Below are positions 6,691-9,869 of a stretch of DNA of 9,869 bases, one piece after another. Under the pieces are notes generated by a model. That model was given only the letters and a program-made list of their open reading frames with translations. It was not told where the DNA came from and made no database searches. Every line of letters begins with the position of its first letter. The first letter of the stretch is position 1. Origin of the DNA: Synechococcus sp. MED850 (GTDB lineage Bacteria; Cyanobacteriota; Cyanobacteriia; PCC-6307; Cyanobiaceae); NCBI GenBank assembly GCA_002700765.1, contig PAEP01000015.1:1-9869 (forward strand), given 5' to 3'. A program made the translations under genes and the position numbers.

Positions 6691-6791
6691 AGGCTTTTAG
6701 CAACACCAGATTTTCACCATAAATACAAGAGATATTTGAACAATGGTCACTCAATCTTGATCATTCACCTGGTCACACTAGGAGCATCAAC

Positions 6792-6808
6792 ACAACAATC
6801 ATTGTTGT
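6792..6808. repeat. Near-perfect palindrome upstream of the gene at 6832
   Basis: ACAACAAT-C-ATTGTTGT is an 8+8 inverted repeat ending 23 bp before the ATG at 6832. Further up, TGGTCAC is directly repeated at 6744-6750 and 6770-6776. Either could be an operator; the palindrome could also form a 7-bp RNA hairpin in the leader. Confidence 0.4.
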
Positions 6809-6831
6809 TGTTTTCACCCTCCATCAGCACC

Positions 6832-6996
6832 ATGGAACGTTTTGTCAGTTCACTCCTAGGCCTTGCGGTAATCTGTGTCACCACAAGCTTTTTCAGCGCT
6901 GAGAGTGCCAAAGTTCTGGGTACTCATCGTTTGGATGCTAAAAACATGCCGCCGCTATCTAAGGTTCGGAAACAATTGGTGCTCCAGAGTTTGTAA
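6832..6996 (+). CDS. Very small putative secreted protein, 54 aa
   Basis: No family recognised. The N-terminus MERFVSSLLGLAVICVTTSF followed by FSAESAKV looks like a Sec signal peptide with cleavage near SAESA (about residue 27). The mature piece of under 30 residues is basic (RLDAKNMPPLSKVRKQLV). I chose the ATG at 6832 because the signal peptide starts there; the frame is open 32 codons further up, but that part is not signal-like and spans the palindrome. No good ribosome binding site is visible, which lowers confidence. After its stop, a GC-rich stretch to about 7085 keeps another frame open with Pro- and Cys-containing residues, so a frameshifted 3' end is possible. Confidence 0.4.
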   Translation: MERFVSSLLGLAVICVTTSFFSAESAKVLGTHRLDAKNMPPLSKVRKQLVLQSL

Positions 6997-7327
6997 ATCA
7001 GATTTCGGTGCCTGGTGCCCACCATCGTCATCAGAGGCCCTGAGTGCAGCCGGCCGCTGCATATCGTGCCCGCCTATGGAGGCTTGTCCATAAGCTCAAG
7101 GACAAAAAAATAAAACAATACGATTGATGCCGTATTACGGCGCTACAGTACCTCTCAGGCGGTTTAATCCTTCAGAAGCGATAGCGAACCTGATGGATTT
7201 AGGAATTCATGTATAAAAATATGCTATTTCAGCCTGTAAGCTAACAATGTAGATCTGTATTTTATTGAATTATAAAAACGGCATGCTCAGCATCTGCGCT
7301 CTCTCGTTGCAAAGCAAGAATCAAAAC
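6997..7327. other. Gap: GC-rich patch, then AT-rich DNA
   Basis: 6997-7085 is GC-rich and could be the decayed 3' part of a gene. From 7100 on the DNA becomes very AT-rich. A short perfect palindrome, GCCGTA-T-TACGGC (7129-7141), lies inside. Several TATAAT-like strings occur from 7210 to 7280, but none has a matching -35. I see no supported gene. Confidence 0.35.
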
Positions 7328-7380
7328 TCAAGAGAAAGCAGGGCTCAAGAGGAAATGGGAAGCAATTGAAAGCAAGAATC
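7311..7380 (+). repeat. 12-bp direct repeat in a purine-rich tract
   Basis: AAAGCAAGAATC occurs at 7311-7322 and again at 7369-7380, 58 bp apart, in a tract rich in A and G that also repeats CTCAAGAG. It may be a degenerate internal duplication. Confidence 0.4.
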
Positions 7381-7411
7381 CCAACACGATGGCAGGAAGT
7401 GTAAAGCTCAT
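7328..7411 (-). CDS. Possible 27-aa single-helix membrane peptide
   Basis: A short frame begins MSFTLPAIVLGFLLS and continues through ASHFLLSPAFS to a TGA. Nearly all of it would be one membrane helix, like the tiny subunits of cyanobacterial photosynthetic complexes, but it matches none of those that I know (PetG, PetM, PetN, PsaI, PsaM, PsbM, PsbT, PsbX, Psb30). There is no ribosome binding site ahead of the ATG. On the opposite strand a lysine-rich frame is open over the same bases without a usable early start, so base composition alone could produce either. Low confidence. Confidence 0.2.
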   Translation of the reverse strand: MSFTLPAIVLGFLLSIASHFLLSPAFS

Positions 7412-7570
7412 GATGAAATCGTAAGCAACTATCTAATTTTATAGAGGAATTATGCTCGTGCAGCTACATTGAATACATAAAACTTCTCCAGGCAATAATG
7501 CCTAGTAGAGGTAATTATACTGATTGCTGTCGTCATTTTGCATCTTTGGATGCTTGTTTAACAAGGCATA

Positions 7571-7771
7571 TCAAGTGCGGCTGGCTCCTGTGGTTGGCTC
7601 CGCTTGTTCAGCCAGTGGGATGCCAAGAAAGCCAAACTCTTCGCGCTCACCTGAAACAACCTCCATGGCTCGCAGGACTAAGTCCGCTGTTTTGTTCCAT
7701 TTGTAGTTTGTGCAACGTAAATTGCGGCTCGTGTGTTGTGGTGCGTCCGTTTGGCTGTTGGCTTGCGGCAT
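7571..7771 (-). CDS. Possible small hypothetical protein, 66 aa
   Basis: No family recognised. The predicted protein is hydrophilic: a polar start MPQANSQTDAPQHTSR, then a helix-like KTADLVLRAMEVVSGEREEF, and a C-terminal GFLGIPLAEQAEP stretch. No signal peptide or membrane segment is seen. The ATG at 7771 is preceded by AGGAAAG at a workable spacing, which is the main support; the frame continues upstream only to a TTG with no such site. A cysteine-rich open frame on the plus strand (7498-7800) covers the same bases but looks less like a protein. The gene stands alone in a low-GC region with long gaps on both sides. Confidence 0.4.
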   Translation of the reverse strand: MPQANSQTDAPQHTSRNLRCTNYKWNKTADLVLRAMEVVSGEREEFGFLGIPLAEQAEPTTGASRT

Positions 7772-7800
7772 GTTTCTTTCCTGTTGTGAGGGCAAACTAA

Positions 7801-8123
7801 AGTGATTAATTTATTCACGTGAAAGACCTTTACGTCTCTTTACTGATGTAACGATAAGCACGTTTTTGCTGTATTCGAATGAACGAATCATCTGTTGTTC
7901 TGCTGTGAGTCGCTATCGATTCATGCCTCTTTGGAGGCGAGTCGACAAGAATGTATCCACTTGAACGTGATGGATCGCCTGCGGCTGATCATGATGATTC
8001 ATCGATTCACGGCTTTTCATCGTTGTCGAACCAGCTTTGTTGGGTTCGAGGGAAACGTCTTTGTTTTGTCACCTCGGACTTCTGGTTCAGCATTTATGAG
8101 CTGCTGCTCTAAATTGGTTTTGG
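7801..8123. other. Gap with small hairpins and no supported gene
   Basis: Short hairpins occur, for example GCCTC-tttg-GAGGC near 7925 and an imperfect ACGTGAAAG/CTTTACGT near 7817. A 35-codon frame on the minus strand (7913-8020) has an ATG but no ribosome binding site, and I do not call it. No terminator or promoter stands out. Confidence 0.35.
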
Positions 8124-8141
8124 GTGAGATTGATTGAATCG

Positions 8142-8306
8142 ATGGATTGGCTCGCTGATGCACAGGCTGCTCTCAAGAAAGATGTCCCTTTTTTTGTGCG
8201 TCCAGCAGTGCGACGTCGCGTTGAAGTCATGGCTTGTGAAGCTGGGATGGATCAGGTTGATCTCAATTTCTATCTTGAGGCCAGGGCTGCGATGGCCCCC
8301 AAGTAG
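8142..8306 (+). CDS. Stand-alone PCP_red-like domain protein, 54 aa
   Basis: The sequence fits the small domain found at the C-terminus of ChlB, the light-independent protochlorophyllide reductase subunit B: W3 at the start, then EA-like ADAQAAL, the core VPFFVRPAVRRRVE (residues 15-28), MACEAG, and a final helix DLNFYLEARAAM. Here it is the whole protein, without the catalytic ChlB body. Such single-domain copies are, to my knowledge, known in cyanobacteria but their role is not established. In ChlB this region helps enclose the substrate. The ATG at 8142 is preferred because the domain starts directly after it; a GTG at 8124 would add six residues. Ribosome binding is weak (GGTGAG, 13 nt away). 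After its stop the frame stays open for 45 codons to 8441. Confidence 0.7.
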   Translation: MDWLADAQAALKKDVPFFVRPAVRRRVEVMACEAGMDQVDLNFYLEARAAMAPK

Positions 8307-8540
8307 TCAGCTCACCTAGCTCTTTCCAACTGTTATGCATTGGGCCGATTGAAAGTGTTGCTTGATCGAATCAAGGCTCACTTGAGGAATTCATTCGCAA
8401 TGTTCTCCTACGCCAGTAGTGACTTCAACGATGATTCTTGAGACCCCAAGAAAAAGCATGATCTCGTGACCACTAGCTTTGATAACCACCCCTTCGCGCG
8501 ACCAGAAGGCAGTACATTTGTGCTGTCGATGCAATAAACC
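8307..8540. other. Gap after the PCP_red-like gene
   Basis: The frame after the stop at 8306 stays open to 8441 and includes LKVLLDRIKAHLRNSF, but has only TTG starts without ribosome binding sites. A small hairpin, CTTGAT-cga-ATCAAG, lies near 8361. No terminator follows the gene directly. Confidence 0.3.
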
Positions 8541-8652
8541 CAATCCCCAGTCCTCGGTATGGGGGGCTGGGAGCGATGAGCGTCAGTGTCCAGACCTGCT
8601 CATCCTTGAGCAATTAGTTTTCCAAAACGACCCTGCTTTGCAGGGGGCTTTT
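8541..8652 (+). ncRNA. Candidate small RNA C (weak)
   Basis: Three successive stem-loops: an imperfect CCAGTCC/GGGCTGG pairing (about 8548-8570); a perfect 7-bp stem GATGAGC (8575-8581) with GCTCATC (8598-8604) around a 16-nt loop; and CCCTGC-ttt-GCAGGG (8631-8645) followed by GGCTTTT, a weak terminator with only four T. An open reading frame (8479-8694) runs through all of them and is not protein-like. No promoter is clear. This is the least certain RNA candidate in the window. Confidence 0.3.
8631..8652 (+). terminator. Weak intrinsic terminator
   Basis: Stem CCCTGC (8631-8636) and GCAGGG (8640-8645), loop TTT, then GGC and four T. A matching AAAA lies just upstream, so it could act in both directions. 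Confidence 0.45.
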
Positions 8653-8670
8653 GCTGATGAGACACGGGTG

Positions 8671-8686
8671 ACACCACATATGGTGT
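8671..8686 (+). promoter_or_regulatory. NrdR-box-like palindromic site 2
   Basis: ACACCACATATGGTGT is an ACACCA/TGGTGT inverted repeat around CATA. With one more upstream base pair (TG) it agrees with the site at 5966-5982 at all but two of 17 positions. It lies 6 bp beyond the end of candidate RNA B. Confidence 0.3.
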
Positions 8687-8692
8687 GGCCAT

Positions 8693-8717
8693 AAAAAAGC
8701 CCGCCTCAAGTGCGGGC
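8693..8717 (-). terminator. Rho-independent terminator of candidate RNA B
   Basis: On the minus strand: GCCCGC, loop ACTTGAG, GCGGGC, then six T (8698 down to 8693). The stem is short at 6 bp but all GC. Confidence 0.75.
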
Positions 8718-8780
8718 CGGGTGATGGGGAATTTTCAGGCTAAACCAAAAGAGCGCTAGGTGCAGCGTCGATCACACTCT
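8693..8780 (-). ncRNA. Candidate small RNA B, ending in an intrinsic terminator
   Basis: Read on the minus strand, a terminator with no protein gene upstream of it follows the motif TTCCCCATCACCCGGCC (8715-8731). That motif and the GGC-stem-TTTTTT after it are the same design as in candidate RNA A, with a different stem sequence, so A and B are probably homologous at their 3' ends. Upstream bases (GCACCTAGCGCTCTTTTGG and onward) show no strong fold and no good promoter, so the 5' end given is arbitrary. It is transcribed away from candidate RNA D, head to head. Confidence 0.4.
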
Positions 8781-8852
8781 CAGATGCCTTTACCTAACTT
8801 TACGGCAATCTTTATTCACTGTTATTTGCCCCCACATCTAGAGCCATAGGTC

Positions 8853-8858
8853 TATTAT
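8853..8858 (+). promoter_or_regulatory. -10 box for candidate RNA D
   Basis: TATTAT matches five of six bases of TATAAT and lies 6 bp before the point where the first hairpin of RNA D begins (8864-8865), the expected distance to a transcription start. No good -35 is seen at 16-18 bp. Confidence 0.45.
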
Positions 8859-8864
8859 TTGACC

Positions 8865-8944
8865 ATCAGATCAATATCTGGTGCTGGCAGTCGGGTGATG
8901 GGGATTATTCGACTGAAGAAACCGCCCTCAAGGGCGGTTTTTTT
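8865..8944 (+). ncRNA. Candidate small RNA D: three hairpins, exposed GGTGATGGGGATT loop
   Basis: A compact RNA of about 80 nt with everything a small RNA gene needs. Hairpin 1 is CATCAGAT-caat-ATCTGGTG (8864-8883, one G-U pair). Hairpin 2 is CAGTCG (8888-8893) with CGACTG (8910-8915), holding a 16-nt loop GGTGATGGGGATTATT. A 9-bp terminator follows at once. The -10-like TATTAT sits at the right distance upstream. The loop is exactly complementary over 12 nt to the CCCCATCACC motif of candidate RNA A, and over 11-12 nt to that of B. The general form resembles the abundant Yfr-type RNAs of picocyanobacteria, but I cannot assign it to one of them. Confidence 0.55.
8919..8944 (+). terminator. 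Rho-independent terminator of candidate RNA D
   Basis: Perfect 9-bp stem AAACCGCCC (8919-8927) and GGGCGGTTT (8932-8940), loop TCAA, with the T run reaching seven bases (8938-8944). This is a textbook intrinsic terminator. Confidence 0.88.
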
Positions 8945-9430
8945 GTACCAGCACCTGACGAGTTATACCCACCTGATCCGAGTCGGCAAGGTTGCTCGGC
9001 ATTATTTGCTCAGCTCCAGATCTGCCACGTTTACCCCTTGCACGTCTTATCTGGCTAACCCTGAGAACACAGCAAATGATGGCAAGCTTTGCAATCCCGT
9101 AAAAAAGAAGGACTTCGTCAGCAACACAGGATTTTTTAAAGCCTTGACACTCGAGGAGAGTCAAGCGTTCTGATGATTTTCTTGGCCAACAGGTTCTTGT
9201 GGTGCAAGATATCGATGACTTGCTCCAAGGCCCAATGCTTTTCATTCTGGGTGAATATAGCTTTTGGCTACATTCACCAAGTGCGATGTCAGGTGTTCCG
9301 ATAAATAACGAATTGGTAGGGTTCACATCTTGAAGAGATGCAGTTCCTATGAAAACCATTGGTTCTGTAGCTCACTGTTGTGCTGCACAGTGATTAAAAT
9401 TCTGAATCTTGATTGTGTTAGTCCCAGTCC
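8945..9430. other. Long gap with three hairpins and no supported gene
   Basis: Inverted repeats seen: CTTGACACTC/GAGAGTCAAG (9143-9165, one mismatch); GGTGAAT-a-TAGC with GCTA-c-ATTCACC (9250-9278, loop TTTTG); and TCACTGT/ACAGTGA (9372-9393, 8-nt loop). None is followed by a proper T run on either strand, so they are not standard terminators. Open frames here run through the terminator at 8919-8944 or through the hairpins and do not look like proteins. Confidence 0.4.
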
Positions 9431-9841
9431 CTAGAAAAGCTCCATCCCATACTCGGCATTGCAATTATTTCTGAATTCATCATCTACGATGCGAGGGTCC
9501 ATCATGCACACAAGAGCACGCGGTTCATCTAATAAAATAGTGTCAACAGTTCTTCCTTTGTTGTTGCTAAAGATAAAGCCATTACCAATCTCAAAATCTC
9601 CATCTTCGCCGTAGAGTTCGTTTTGGGCATTCCTCATGGCTCTGTCGTTATTTGTACCATGAAGATTTCCTCTCTTCGCTTTGTATAATGACTTTTCAAA
9701 ATCTTCAGATCCAATCAAGAGGTCTTTTTTCTTATTGAGCTTGCCATTACCGTTTGTGTCTAGGTATACACACGTTGTCTGTCTTTGCTTGTCGACTAAA
9801 ATAAATCCCTTGGCTTGACCCGCTGACTCAGTATCATTCAT
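9431..9841 (-). CDS. Hypothetical acidic protein with an EF-hand-like loop, 136 aa
   Basis: No family recognised beyond the loop. DTNGNGKLNKKKD (residues 28-40) has the spacing of a calcium-binding EF-hand loop: D28, N30, N32, G33, a hydrophobic L35, N36 and D40, although the last position is Asp rather than Glu. A second acidic stretch, GEDGDFEIGNG, starts near 78. GFILVDKQRQT (12-22) and GFIFSNNKGRT (88-98) resemble each other and each is soon followed by LD, suggesting an internal repeat. Three cysteines (24, 112, 127) are present. There is no signal peptide; an in-frame TGA at 9856-9854 prevents a longer N-terminus. Another frame that ends with TGA at 9843, one base before the ATG, is open to the window edge and may be an upstream gene. 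The gene is AT-rich compared with positions 1-5177. Confidence 0.6.
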   Translation of the reverse strand: MNDTESAGQAKGFILVDKQRQTTCVYLDTNGNGKLNKKKDLLIGSEDFEKSLYKAKRGNLHGTNNDRAMRNAQNELYGEDGDFEIGNGFIFSNNKGRTVDTILLDEPRALVCMMDPRIVDDEFRNNCNAEYGMELF

Positions 9842-9869
9842 ATCAAGATAAACTCATCCAATGTAAATT

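Noticed and set aside
7084..7110. Hairpin TTGTCC/GGACAA followed by seven A, as a minus-strand terminator
   Set aside because: On the minus strand the T run comes before the stem, not after it, so it cannot act as an intrinsic terminator.
7498..7800. 100-codon Cys-rich plus-strand frame
   Set aside because: Its composition is unlike a protein, it has no ribosome binding site, and it opposes a frame that has one.
7895..8137. 80-codon plus-strand frame
   Set aside because: It has no domain, a poor start context and runs over small hairpins; it resembles chance.
8479..8694. 71-codon plus-strand frame
   Set aside because: It runs through three stem-loops and a palindrome; the RNA reading explains the sequence better.
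9131..9165. Hairpin at 9143-9165 as terminator of the minus-strand gene at 9431
   Set aside because: After the stem only three T occur before a run of A, and it lies about 265 bp from the gene.
8859..9359. Frames at 8859-9173 (+) and 8928-9359 (-)
   Set aside because: Both run into the terminator of candidate RNA D (8919-8944) and neither shows a recognisable motif.
1..9869. tRNA, rRNA, CRISPR array, transposon or integrase
   Set aside because: I looked for T-loop motifs, regular spaced repeats and transposase or integrase motifs on both strands and saw none.

Overview
The window looks like a chromosomal segment of a marine picocyanobacterium, most likely a marine Synechococcus. The evidence is a chlorophyll synthase (chlG), a 2-phytyl-1,4-naphthoquinone methyltransferase (menG), a stand-alone protochlorophyllide-reductase-like domain, and two cyanobacteria-restricted small families (DUF2862-like and DUF3104-like). 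The assignment rests on protein recognition only; no search was run.

Positions 1-5177 are dense, GC-rich core genome. A leftward operon runs DUF2862-like protein, chlG, then a class A penicillin-binding protein whose C-terminus is cut by the window edge; chlG and the PBP gene overlap by 4 nt. Divergent from it, hisF, a two-helix membrane protein and menG run rightward, and the last two again overlap by 4 nt. An unrecognised protein with a very strong ribosome binding site follows. The segment joins chlorophyll and phylloquinone synthesis, histidine synthesis and wall synthesis, as is common in compact picocyanobacterial genomes.

From about 5180 to the end the character changes: lower GC, short genes on both strands and long gaps. 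The protein genes here are a small leftward hypothetical, a DUF3104-like protein, two small putative secreted proteins, a weak leftward hypothetical, the PCP_red-like protein and, at the right end, a leftward acidic protein with an EF-hand-like loop.

The gaps hold the most interesting signal: at least three, perhaps four, candidate small-RNA genes. Two (ending at 5938 on the + strand and at 8693 on the - strand) share the same 3' design, a 12-nt ATC/TTC-CCCATCACC-type motif, then GGC, then a GC-rich terminator. A third (8865-8944, +) has its own -10-like box, three hairpins and an intrinsic terminator, and shows the exact complement of that motif in a 16-nt loop. This is what an RNA-RNA pairing module (target plus sponge) would look like, although a dispersed repeat would also explain it. 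Two nearly identical palindromes of the ACACYACATMTGGTGK type flank these elements, and a pair of crossing inverted repeats precedes the DUF3104-like gene. No tRNA, rRNA, CRISPR array, transposase or integrase was found.
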